A DNA stretch of 64,000 nucleotides from Natronoglomus mannanivorans (lineage in GTDB: Archaea; Halobacteriota; Halobacteria; Halobacteriales; Natrialbaceae). The stretch lies in the NCBI GenBank assembly GCA_025517485.1, contig JAOPKB010000008.1, positions 124,001 through 188,000 on the forward strand, written 5' to 3'. The translations under genes and the position numbers were made by a program. This document shows, piece by piece, positions 55,674 to 63,453 of this stretch; position 1 is the stretch's first letter, and each line of letters starts with the position of its first letter. The notes beneath the pieces were generated by a model. The model was not told the DNA's origin. It saw only the letters and a list, made by a program, of their open reading frames with translations, and did not search any database.

Positions 55674-56627
55674 ATGGGAGACCTCGTCACGTTCGGTGAG
55701 ACGATGCTTCGACTGTCGCCACCACGGCACACTCGTCTGGAAACCGCCGGGTCGTTCGACGTGTATCCCGGCGGCGCCGAAAGCAACGCTGGGGTCGCTG
55801 CGACCCGACTCGGGGCGGATGCCGTCTGGATCTCCAAACTTCCGAACTCGCCACTCGGTCGGCACGTCGTCTCCGATTTGCGTCGGTGCGGGCTGGACGT
55901 CGACGTCGTCTGGGCCGACTCGGGACGGCAGGGAACCTACTACCTCGAGGTCGCCGGTGCCCCGCGCGGAACCGACGTCGTCTACGACCGCGCCGACGCG
56001 GCGGTGACGACCGCAACTGCGGACGAACTGCCCACTGAGACGATTCGAGACGCGAAACTGTTCCTCACGTCCGGAATCACGCCCGCCCTCTCGTCGACGC
56101 TCGAGCGAACGGTGGGTGAGCTCCTGGAGACCGCACGAGACGCGGACGTCCGAACCGCCTTCGACGTGAACTACCGGAGCAAGCTGTGGTCTGACACGAC
56201 GGCACGCGAGACGCTCGAGACGTACTTCCCGCTGATCGACGTCCTCATCACGCCGGCTCGAGACGCCCGGAACGTTCTGGGAGAGGCGGGTGAACCGGCG
56301 GAGGTCGCCACGGCGCTCGCTGACAGATGGGGGTTCGAGACGGTCGTGATCACGTGCGGTGCGGACGGCGCGGTGGCCGCCGGGGACGACGAGGTCGTCG
56401 ACCGACCGGCCTTCGAGACGGAGACGGTCGCACCGATCGGCACCGGAGACGCGTTCGTCGGTGGCTTTCTCGCCCGTCGACTGGACGGCGCCGACCTCGG
56501 GACGGCCCTCGAGTACGGCGGGGCGACGGCTGCACTCAAGCGAACGATTCCCGGCGACGTCGCGCTCGTCAACCGCGAGGAAGTCGATCGCGTCGTGGAG
56601 GGTGAGCATGCGACCATCTCCCGATGA
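55674..56627 (+). CDS. PfkB-family sugar kinase, KDG kinase type
   Basis: 317 residues from ATG 55674; the longer frame upstream has no domain. PfkB marks are VTFGETMLRLSP, GGAESNAGVAATRLGA (N-terminal glycines), FDVNYRSKLW (KDG-type substrate loop) and the catalytic APIGTGDAFVGGFLARRLDG. This pattern is that of 2-keto-3-deoxygluconate kinases of the semi-phosphorylative Entner-Doudoroff route used by haloarchaea. A fructokinase-like role is the main alternative. It lies behind stress genes without tight spacing. Confidence 0.88.
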   Translation: MGDLVTFGETMLRLSPPRHTRLETAGSFDVYPGGAESNAGVAATRLGADAVWISKLPNSPLGRHVVSDLRRCGLDVDVVWADSGRQGTYYLEVAGAPRGTDVVYDRADAAVTTATADELPTETIRDAKLFLTSGITPALSSTLERTVGELLETARDADVRTAFDVNYRSKLWSDTTARETLETYFPLIDVLITPARDARNVLGEAGEPAEVATALADRWGFETVVITCGADGAVAAGDDEVVDRPAFETETVAPIGTGDAFVGGFLARRLDGADLGTALEYGGATAALKRTIPGDVALVNREEVDRVVEGEHATISR

Positions 56628-56711
56628 CGACACGCAGTGGCGCTCGAGGCTACATCGTCCAGAGAAACTGCCGGCGAACTCCCCCATACTCGAACGGATC
56701 GTCACTTCGCC

Positions 56712-57000
56712 TCTCTAACGGACAGTACTGGCAGTGCAGACGTCCGGATCACGTTTTCCGTCACGCTTCCAAGAAGGTCTCGAGGGATACCGGTCCTTCC
56801 GTGGGTCCGCATGACGACGAGGTCGATATCGTTCGCCGTACTGTACGAAAGAATGGCCTGATATGGGTTCCCGTCTCGATCGTGGTTTCGACTGCAGGAA
56901 TCGATACGTGGGTGGCCCGTTTTTCGAACGCGTCGAGTGCTGCTCGCGCCTCATCGCTCGTACTGATTGCGGTTACTGACGCCTCGCATGCTGAGGAGAT
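56712..57000 (-). pseudogene. Frameshifted UspA remnant
   Basis: On the reverse strand one frame reads ASVTAISTSDEARAALDAF and VSIPAVETTIETGT. After a one-base deletion the next frame reads PYQAILSYSTANDIDLVVM, then GRTGIPRDLLGSVTENVI and LPVLSVREAK with a stop near 56714. This is the middle and C-terminus of a UspA domain. The N-terminus is missing and upstream frames stop. Two independent lesions (truncation and frameshift) make it a pseudogene. Confidence 0.75.
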
Positions 57001-57376
57001 TGCGCTTCAGGCGCTCGTTGATGACGATGCCGATCACGAGAACCCGCGGATTCTCGAGGAACCGTATCGAACGAGTGCGTCGTGGATCGTGCCGGTCGAA
57101 AGCGAGTCAGGCACTGGGAACGTCCACGTCGACGCTGTCACCAAGGTCTCGAGGATTGGGACGGTCGAGAACGAGTAATACTCGGTAGTATGAAAGCACT
57201 CTGGGAGCCATGCTCGTCCGCTGTGAATCCTCGCTCACCGTACCCAGTAGACTCTGAATCAATGCATCTCAATGCTGCTGATCAGCTAATCTCTGTGTAA
57301 CTGATGGAATTGTCTCATTCCCACCCAGTAGGAATCCGCCTCCATCTATACCCCGCTGCACTGTCGACCCATTCGT
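57001..57376. other. Gene-free stretch upstream of Bat regulator
   Basis: About 375 bases without a supportable gene, upstream of the regulator at 57377. No CGAA-N4-TTCG palindrome was found. It may hold the lost start of the UspA remnant. Confidence 0.4.
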
Positions 57377-58015
57377 ATGGCCACACCGCCCACCCCGTCA
57401 CCACAAGACGCGGACTCGGAACCGATTCGGGCCACGCTGCTTATCGAACCCCCTACGGATTTGAATTGTCCGGTCATTCAGGAGGGGCCTAACGCGACGG
57501 GTGTCTCCCAAACGTTCTCGATCGGTGAGAGCGGTTGTCGGTCGTGCCACAGCGAAGTGACAACCGACGATGTCCCGGACACGACACCACAAAGCTTGCT
57601 CGTGTCTACTGAGATCGAGTCGGGTTGCATCTGCTCAACCATCTCTGAATTCGAGTGTGTGTTCTCCATTGAATCCGTTCGTGACGGTGCGCTCGTTCTT
57701 TCGGTCGTCGTTACCGACCGAGAGCGACTCACCGACATCGTTTCAGCCCTGAGAGATATTGACGCGACGGTTCGTCTCGAGCGGCTCACGAATGGTACTA
57801 ATCCCGATGACAGACAGTTCCTGATCGACGCGACAGCGATAACGGATAAGCAACGCGAAGCCGTCGAACTCGCCGTCAATCAGGGTTACTACGACCGGCC
57901 ACGACAGACCGACCTTGAGGGACTCGCGGACTGCCTCGATATCTCTCGATCTGCGGTGTCACAACGGCTCAACGCCGTTGAGTTGATCCTGATCCGATCA
58001 CTGGCGTCAGAGTGA
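57377..58015 (+). CDS. Cysteine-rich Bat-type HTH_10 regulator
   Basis: 212 residues. The C-terminal HTH_10 domain is ITDKQREAVELAVNQGYYDR, PRQTDLEGLADCLDISRSAV and SQRLNAVELILIRSL. The input part has Cys31, CRSC (54-57), CICS (84-87) and Cys94, a set that could bind an Fe-S cluster or zinc and sense oxygen, as proposed for DmsR-type regulators. It lies 41 nt upstream of the gene at 58056 and faces the heme/Fe-S island, which it may control. Confidence 0.86.
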   Translation: MATPPTPSPQDADSEPIRATLLIEPPTDLNCPVIQEGPNATGVSQTFSIGESGCRSCHSEVTTDDVPDTTPQSLLVSTEIESGCICSTISEFECVFSIESVRDGALVLSVVVTDRERLTDIVSALRDIDATVRLERLTNGTNPDDRQFLIDATAITDKQREAVELAVNQGYYDRPRQTDLEGLADCLDISRSAVSQRLNAVELILIRSLASE

Positions 58016-58055
58016 TCGGGTCTCGATAGCCGTGCTGTTCAAAAACCCATGTAGT

Positions 58056-58475
58056 ATGGAGGATGACACTCATCTCCAGTTGTCTCTTAGAACTGTTCGT
58101 GACCTGTTATCGACGTGGCCACACGACCGGTTGGTGGCCTGTGCATGGTGGCTGGGTGACCTCGAGATGACCGACCAGAGATACGAACTCTCCTACACGC
58201 TTTCGACAGACGTGTGCATCCACGAGAGGTGGCTTATCAACTGGGCGCTCGAGTGGATCGACGACGAGAACGTAACGCAGTTACGTGTGTTTCGAGACGA
58301 GCAGACAAACACAACCCAATTCGAAATCCTCGTCGATGTAACGAACGGGGAGGCAGCCAAGCAGAGCCTCGAAGGCCAGCGCTACCTGCTCGAGTGTCTC
58401 GAAGAGACTGTCGATACCTTCGAAATCGTCCGTCATCGGAACGGTTCGACCGATAGATCGATCTTCGAATCGTGA
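58056..58475 (+). CDS. Hypothetical protein next to Bat regulator
   Basis: 139 residues from ATG 58056 (an upstream TTG/CTG-type start would add eight). Trp- and Cys-containing segments WPHDRLVACAWWLGDLEMTD and HERWLINWALEWIDDENV suggest a compact alpha/beta protein. No family recognised. It is 41 nt behind the regulator on the same strand, so it is probably co-transcribed with it. Confidence 0.7.
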   Translation: MEDDTHLQLSLRTVRDLLSTWPHDRLVACAWWLGDLEMTDQRYELSYTLSTDVCIHERWLINWALEWIDDENVTQLRVFRDEQTNTTQFEILVDVTNGEAAKQSLEGQRYLLECLEETVDTFEIVRHRNGSTDRSIFES

Positions 58476-58796
58476 CGTCGGTCCGTGTTCGAACGAGTAC
58501 GCCGAGCAACCCCGGGATAACTGATAGGGATTCGCGTCTCCAACCGTATCGTGTCTGCCGCCGTCTCTGACACAGTGTGTCGGTTTCGCCATCAAAATCT
58601 ACGGGTCAGGACGCGAATCGCTATGAACCGCCTCGAGACTATAGTAACAACTGAAACTGTTTACACACTGATCGCACAGCCATCGTGCGATCGGGTGTGC
58701 ACTGACTTTCAGTGGTACTATCGGAACCGATCTGGCTCGATACCGAATGGATTCGTTCTCATCACGGCGACGATCAACGCAGGTCTGACAGTTGGT
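58476..58796. other. Intergenic gap holding dispersed repeat copy 3
   Basis: About 320 bases between convergent genes. The palindromic repeat at 58639-58724 occupies its middle. No gene was recognised in it. Confidence 0.5.
58639..58724. repeat. Dispersed palindromic repeat, compact copy 3
   Basis: The left half runs ATAGTAACAACTGAAACTG, then TTTACACACTGATCGCACAG. The right half runs ATCGTGCGATCGGGTGTGCA, then CTGACTTTCAGTGGTACTAT. The halves are imperfect inverted repeats of about 40 nt, so the element is a long hairpin. It carries no gene. It matches the ends of the copy at 8178-8360 and the degraded copy at 1095-1170. Confidence 0.7.
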
Positions 58797-59447
58797 CTAC
58801 GTGAAATTGTGACGCTTCGATTCGGTCGTCTTTGCGCTCGTAGGACGCCCGATCCAGACACCGAGTGCTCCTGAAGCGAGGAGGAGCATCGACCCCAGAT
58901 ATGGGATCTCGAGAACGGGTGCGGCTGTCGCAAGGAAGTATATGTCGACGACAGGTCCCAGTAGCGCACCTGAACGCCACTTGAGGATGACGAGTCCAAG
59001 TGGAACGAGCGGGACAGCGAACCCGAGCAGGACGATCCGGTATCGACGACTCGAGAGTCCACAGCCCACGACGAACGCGGCCCCAGCCAGTGATGCGACG
59101 AACGCCCGCTTGATGCCGTAGTTTTCGAGGATCGGTCCGTGGCTCCCGAATGCCACGAGGATTCCGATGCCGTACAGCGGAACGGCGACGACCGTGATCG
59201 CCGCAATAGCGATCAATTGGCGTGTCGACGGCACGCGTGGGCCATGTCGAAGTGTGAACCACCCCGTCCAGACCGCAAGCAATCCGAGCGCGGAGAACGC
59301 AGCGTGAAACAGCGGAAGAAATCCCCAGCTTGTCCCCGGATAGATCGTCAGTGAACTCATATACGTCGGATTGGCGATCAGACCGAGCCCGATACCGACG
59401 AGCACTGCTCCCGGCAACCGGCTTCGAAGGAGTCTCGACCGTGTCAC
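58797..59447 (-). CDS. Membrane protein of the heme/Fe-S island
   Basis: 216 residues from GTG 59447, which overlaps the GluTR-like stop by 4 nt. About six hydrophobic helices: LPGAVLVGIGLGLIANPTYM, FLPLFHAAFSALGLLAVWTG, RQLIAIAAITVVAVPLYGIG and three more. No heme-ligand pattern stands out. It is the last gene of the leftward unit heme b subunit / GluTR-like / membrane protein. It could be a membrane anchor or quinone-facing part of the enzyme; that is inference. Confidence 0.82.
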   Translation of the reverse strand: MTRSRLLRSRLPGAVLVGIGLGLIANPTYMSSLTIYPGTSWGFLPLFHAAFSALGLLAVWTGWFTLRHGPRVPSTRQLIAIAAITVVAVPLYGIGILVAFGSHGPILENYGIKRAFVASLAGAAFVVGCGLSSRRYRIVLLGFAVPLVPLGLVILKWRSGALLGPVVDIYFLATAAPVLEIPYLGSMLLLASGALGVWIGRPTSAKTTESKRHNFT

Positions 59448-60379
59448 AACCGTCCCTCGACAGGGGTACTCGCCCGTTCTTTCGAGAGGGTGGGATCGTA
59501 CTCGCGGTCACACTTGTCAGGACCGAATAACTGTTGGATCCCATCCAGAGACTCGGCCATTCGCGTAACCTGAGCATCTGAGTTCTCCGAACACTCATCC
59601 ATCTCGTTCGAGCCAGCCTGCTCGAGGAACCACGCGATACGTTCGGTGACGAGATGGTCAGCCAGGCTTATCGCGAATCCCTCGAGAGTCCGTTCTTGTT
59701 CGGGGCTCAGTCGATCGACCGTCGAAAGCATCTGGCGTGCCTGTTCGACCTCGCGTTGCGTGACGTCTTCGATGGTTCTGTGAACGGCCTCGAGAACGAC
59801 CATCTGTGGTGTCTCGTCGAGGTCGCCCACGAGTCGCTCGCGTTCTCGGTTGACGACCGCTCCGGGAGACTCTCCCGCCTGAACGCGCCACTCCACGAGA
59901 ACTGCTCGCCTGACGATTCGTGCTAGCGGCCCCGAGAGTGTCCCAGCTCGACGGGACTGGCGGTACGCCTCACGAACACGTCCGATCGGTCTCGTTCCTG
60001 TCCCGTCGGTTTCGCAGACGCTCGCTGCGCGAGCGAAGAGACGGTCGACGGCGTCACGTCCGACGACCACTTCAGCAGTTTTGGCCGTCATCCCTCCATC
60101 GGAACTGTGAGTGCCACCCACGGACGCTACGCTGTCGATATCGCAATCGAACTCGTCTCGGAGCTCGTCGATCGGTTTCGGCCCAGATCCACGGACGTAT
60201 GCCTCGAGTATCTCGTCAGTTTCGATACCAACGACTTCCTCCAGACCATCTCGTTCGATCAACCGATTACGGAACGTACTGACGCACCACTGGGTCTGTG
60301 AGCGCGAACCCGCAGTCTGCTCTTCCGCTCGAAGCGCAGATATGTCGACGCACGCGATCGCTCCGAACTCGGGAGGCAT
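59444..60379 (-). CDS. Glutamyl-tRNA-reductase-like pseudoenzyme
   Basis: 311 residues from ATG 60379 (a TTG at 60385 would add two). Residues 1-172 align with the catalytic domain of GluTR (HemA): LIERDGLEEVVGIETDEILE matches the region with the TCNR motif, but reads TDEI at 54-57, so the catalytic Cys is Asp55. GRVREAYRQSRRAGTLSGPL (133-152) matches the conserved GQVKEAY region. Residues ~190-287 match the dimerisation domain, TQREVEQARQMLSTVDRLSP and IQQLFGPD. The NADPH-binding domain between them is absent. Full HemA is about 430-450 residues. It lies 6 nt behind the heme b subunit gene, so a role in heme supply, insertion or quality control is suggested. Confidence 0.75.
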   Translation of the reverse strand: MPPEFGAIACVDISALRAEEQTAGSRSQTQWCVSTFRNRLIERDGLEEVVGIETDEILEAYVRGSGPKPIDELRDEFDCDIDSVASVGGTHSSDGGMTAKTAEVVVGRDAVDRLFARAASVCETDGTGTRPIGRVREAYRQSRRAGTLSGPLARIVRRAVLVEWRVQAGESPGAVVNRERERLVGDLDETPQMVVLEAVHRTIEDVTQREVEQARQMLSTVDRLSPEQERTLEGFAISLADHLVTERIAWFLEQAGSNEMDECSENSDAQVTRMAESLDGIQQLFGPDKCDREYDPTLSKERASTPVEGRL

Positions 60380-60385
60380 CTGCAA

Positions 60386-61954
60386 TCACCGCCGAGGGTC
60401 TTCACCGACCTCTTTCCCGAGCACCATCGCAGCCATGCGCCTCGGATTCTCGTGGACGTCCCAGATCGACATCTCGTCGTTCCGTGTCGGAATATAGCCG
60501 CGGTGTTCCGTGCTGATAAGCCACGTCCAGTCGACCTGTCCAGGATAGATCAATGGCAGCGTGTGTGTCGTCACGTCCTCCCAGTCGGGTTCGTCACCGG
60601 AAAACCGTTCAGCATGGACGTCCGCATCGGTCCCCCGACCGAGACCGAGTTTGTACGGATAGGCGACCCAGTGCCATCGTGAATTGAAGCCATGGTGGAC
60701 TGCCGGCATCCAATCGTAGACACCGCCTTCCTCCATGACTTTGTTATCGACGTTACCTGTATCGAGTGCCCGCCACATCTCGACAGTCCACTCACCGTCT
60801 TCCCAGCGACTGTTGAGGTGGTAGTCACCGGCACTTCCGTCAGGTTCGCGGAGCGGCCGGCGAGGGATCGCGGCACCCTCCCACTCGGCGACGCTGGGAT
60901 CGAACTCGACGAGCCAGTCCTCGTGGATGTAGTAGGGATCATCGTCGCCGACCCACTCGTCTTGCTCGTCGAAGAACACGTCGTGGGGGTACTCTGCATT
61001 GCGAAGCCCCTCGATATCGAGTGCGCCATCCTCGATAATTTCTGGATCGTACATATACTCGGGCCCAGTCTCTTCGTCCCAACCCTGGGATCCGAACGTG
61101 TCCTGGCCCTCGTCACCGTGACGGTAGTCGAGGACGTGGTGGTCGGTTCCGTACCCTAACGGACCACTTCGATGTGATCGAAACATGGCGAGCTCGACGA
61201 ACTCCCCGTTCTCGAGCATTTCGTCGAGTTCCTCCTGCGGTCGAATGTCGTCCCACGGATTTTCCCACCACTCTCCTGTTCGTGACTGTGGGATAAACTT
61301 TCGAACGTCGTTCCGGCCGAGGTGGTCGTCACCCAGATGTGGATGGTTCTCGACTTCTTCGGCGGTTCCCTCACCCGGGAGGTCACGGACTCCCATGTGC
61401 ACGGTCATCCACCCACCGAAGTTCTCGAACCCCTTGACAGTCCCATCGCCGAGCAAGAACGTGACGCGATCTTCGTAGAACCCGGTATGATCCTCGTGAT
61501 CTCTGTCGGCAACCCACGGATCTGGGTTGGCGTAGCGCGTCCACTCGCCATCCTCGTAGACGATGTAGTCGTGATACCAGCCGCCGGCATCTGGTTGTTC
61601 CCAATTGAATCGATAGAAGACGTTCTCGTCGTTAAACGCCACCTGAACGTTCAGATTCTTGATGATCTGTTTCGGGATCCAGTCGAGCTTAAACTCCTCT
61701 ATCTCTGAATAGTCGACAGTGTCGTCCGCAGTTCCTGCTGCCTCTGGATCATCACTAAAGAGACCAAGACAGCCAGCGCTCGCTCCCATCACTGCCGTCG
61801 CGCCCATGGCTTTCAAAAACCGGCGCCGAAGGGTCCCAGGTGTTCGCTCTGGAAGTGTCGGTTCGCCCGCCAGAACGCGTCTGGTTTCATCAGTCGCCAG
61901 ATTCACGGCGTCGTCGAGATCGTCGTTCGCTCTGTCTCGGGAGTCCTCGGTCAT
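60386..61954 (-). CDS. Heme b-binding subunit, ethylbenzene-dehydrogenase type
   Basis: 522 residues. A short acidic N-terminal part contains VNLATDETRRVLAGEPTLPE (17-36). Then come a Tat signal (RRRFLKAMGATAVMGASAGC) with Cys62 as lipobox. The mature part is rich in Trp, Asp and His, with KNLNVQVAFNDENVFYRFNW, GGWMTVHMGVRDLPGEG and WSKL-like aromatic strands. It matches the heme b subunit (EB_dh) of type II DMSO-reductase-family enzymes such as ethylbenzene or dimethylsulfide dehydrogenases. It carries electrons outside the membrane. It is divergent from the ferredoxin subunit gene at 62155. The molybdenum subunit is not in the window. Confidence 0.85.
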   Translation of the reverse strand: MTEDSRDRANDDLDDAVNLATDETRRVLAGEPTLPERTPGTLRRRFLKAMGATAVMGASAGCLGLFSDDPEAAGTADDTVDYSEIEEFKLDWIPKQIIKNLNVQVAFNDENVFYRFNWEQPDAGGWYHDYIVYEDGEWTRYANPDPWVADRDHEDHTGFYEDRVTFLLGDGTVKGFENFGGWMTVHMGVRDLPGEGTAEEVENHPHLGDDHLGRNDVRKFIPQSRTGEWWENPWDDIRPQEELDEMLENGEFVELAMFRSHRSGPLGYGTDHHVLDYRHGDEGQDTFGSQGWDEETGPEYMYDPEIIEDGALDIEGLRNAEYPHDVFFDEQDEWVGDDDPYYIHEDWLVEFDPSVAEWEGAAIPRRPLREPDGSAGDYHLNSRWEDGEWTVEMWRALDTGNVDNKVMEEGGVYDWMPAVHHGFNSRWHWVAYPYKLGLGRGTDADVHAERFSGDEPDWEDVTTHTLPLIYPGQVDWTWLISTEHRGYIPTRNDEMSIWDVHENPRRMAAMVLGKEVGEDPRR

Positions 61955-62076
61955 ACTTCTTACTCGTTGCTTCGAGAGGATTCAAATTGGTCTGGAGTAT
62001 ACAGCAGTTTTTAACCATAGCGGACAATTCCATGTGTGAGAACGGTTTCACTGACCCTCGTCTGCTATCAGGGGTG

Positions 62077-62083
62077 TATATAA
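62077..62083 (+). promoter_or_regulatory. TATA box of ferredoxin-NrfD unit
   Basis: TATATAA at 62077-62083 lies in the 200-nt gap between the two divergent units. Transcription would start near 62105-62110, leaving a leader of about 45-50 nt before ATG 62155. No CGAA-N4-TTCG palindrome was found in the gap. Confidence 0.55.
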
Positions 62084-62154
62084 ACTCCTGTACTTTTAAG
62101 ACGCAATCCTACCCCAAACCCGACCGGACTGTTACTCATGATGAGGGTATCGAC

Positions 62155-63453
62155 ATGACTTCCGAGATCGAACCATCGGCGTGTTCCTGCGATGATGGGA
62201 ACTGCGCCTGTGGCACGGGAGGCTGTGCCTGTGGGAGTGGGAAATGCACCGAGACGATCGGTGATTCGAGTGATCAGGGCCCCGAGATGCCAGACCTCGG
62301 ACAGGGATGGACGACCGGCGATCTCGACGAGGAGTGGGAAGCACACGCCGAAGAGAAACTCGAAACGGTCGATTTCGATGTAGAACTCGGTGTCGAGATG
62401 TCCCGTGACGCGATGCGTCTTGCGCGTGGAGAACTCACCGAGGCAGAGTTCCACGACAAACACCACGAGGCAATCAAAGCGGAGTTCGGAATCGACGAAC
62501 GACCGACCAAAAGCACACCACTCGAGGCGACGAGGGGCGGAGATGGGAACGCACTTCCGGGCGTTCCTGCGGTCGAGGGGAGCGGACTTTCCTCTCGTCG
62601 AGGGCTGATGAAGGCGATCGGTGGATTGGCCGCGACGGGTGCGACTGCGAGCGTTGCTGGCTGTCTCGACCAGGATGCTGGTGGGTCCGCTAGTGCGACT
62701 GATGGTGATGGTGGCGACAACGAGGTCCAGATGGGAATGGTGATCGACACCGACCAGTGTATCGCCTGCTTGAAGTGCTCTGAAGCCTGTAAGGAGGAGA
62801 ATAATACCGACCGCGGTGCCCAGTGGATGCACGTCTTCCGCTACGAGGAAGACGAGTATGGCGAGACCAGGGCAGGCCAGATGCCTCGACCGTGTCAACA
62901 CTGCTCGGAGCCCTCTTGCACGTACGTTTGCCCGACCCAATCGCGATTCAAACGTGAGGAAGACGGCATCGTTGTCACCGATTATGACCGGTGTATCGGG
63001 TGTAAGTACTGCGAGGTCGCCTGTCCGTACGGCGTCAACTTCCTCGGGAAGAACGAACCGACCGAGAAGTCACCCGGCTTCTTTGGTTCGGAGACAGATC
63101 AGAACGACCGGCATGTCGGCGGCCCACCACCAGCAGGCGTCATGGGCAAGTGTACGTTCTGCGTTCACCGACAGGACGACTCCGCCCAACGGGGCACGAC
63201 TGCCTGTGAGGACGACTGCCCTGTCGACGCGATCCACTTCGGAGACATGAACGATTCTGAAAGTGACCCACGGGAATATCTGCGAGAGAACGACGAGGAA
63301 ACCCGATTCAAGTTACTCGAGCAGCAGGGGAACGAACCGAACATCGTCTATCTCGGGAACGAGCCCTCGAACGAAGCGAAACCAGTCGATGGACCCTACA
63401 CCTACGAAGATGTTGGGTTAGAGACGCTCGCCGAGGACGGAGGTGACGACTGA
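62155..63453 (+). CDS. Four-cluster 4Fe-4S subunit with metallothionein-like N-terminus
   Basis: 432 residues from ATG 62155; the longer frame upstream runs through the TATA box. Residues 10-31 hold seven Cys as CSC, CAC, CAC and C, metallothionein-like. Then comes LGVEMSRDAMRLARGELTEA (78-97), shared with the protein at 35745, then Arg148-Arg149, a hydrophobic stretch and lipobox VAGC (Cys170). The core has four DmsB-type motifs: CIACLKCSEAC, CQHCSEPSCTYVC, CIGCKYCEVAC and CTFC with CEDDC. It overlaps the NrfD gene by 3 nt and serves as its electron partner. Confidence 0.9.
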   Translation: MTSEIEPSACSCDDGNCACGTGGCACGSGKCTETIGDSSDQGPEMPDLGQGWTTGDLDEEWEAHAEEKLETVDFDVELGVEMSRDAMRLARGELTEAEFHDKHHEAIKAEFGIDERPTKSTPLEATRGGDGNALPGVPAVEGSGLSSRRGLMKAIGGLAATGATASVAGCLDQDAGGSASATDGDGGDNEVQMGMVIDTDQCIACLKCSEACKEENNTDRGAQWMHVFRYEEDEYGETRAGQMPRPCQHCSEPSCTYVCPTQSRFKREEDGIVVTDYDRCIGCKYCEVACPYGVNFLGKNEPTEKSPGFFGSETDQNDRHVGGPPPAGVMGKCTFCVHRQDDSAQRGTTACEDDCPVDAIHFGDMNDSESDPREYLRENDEETRFKLLEQQGNEPNIVYLGNEPSNEAKPVDGPYTYEDVGLETLAEDGGDD

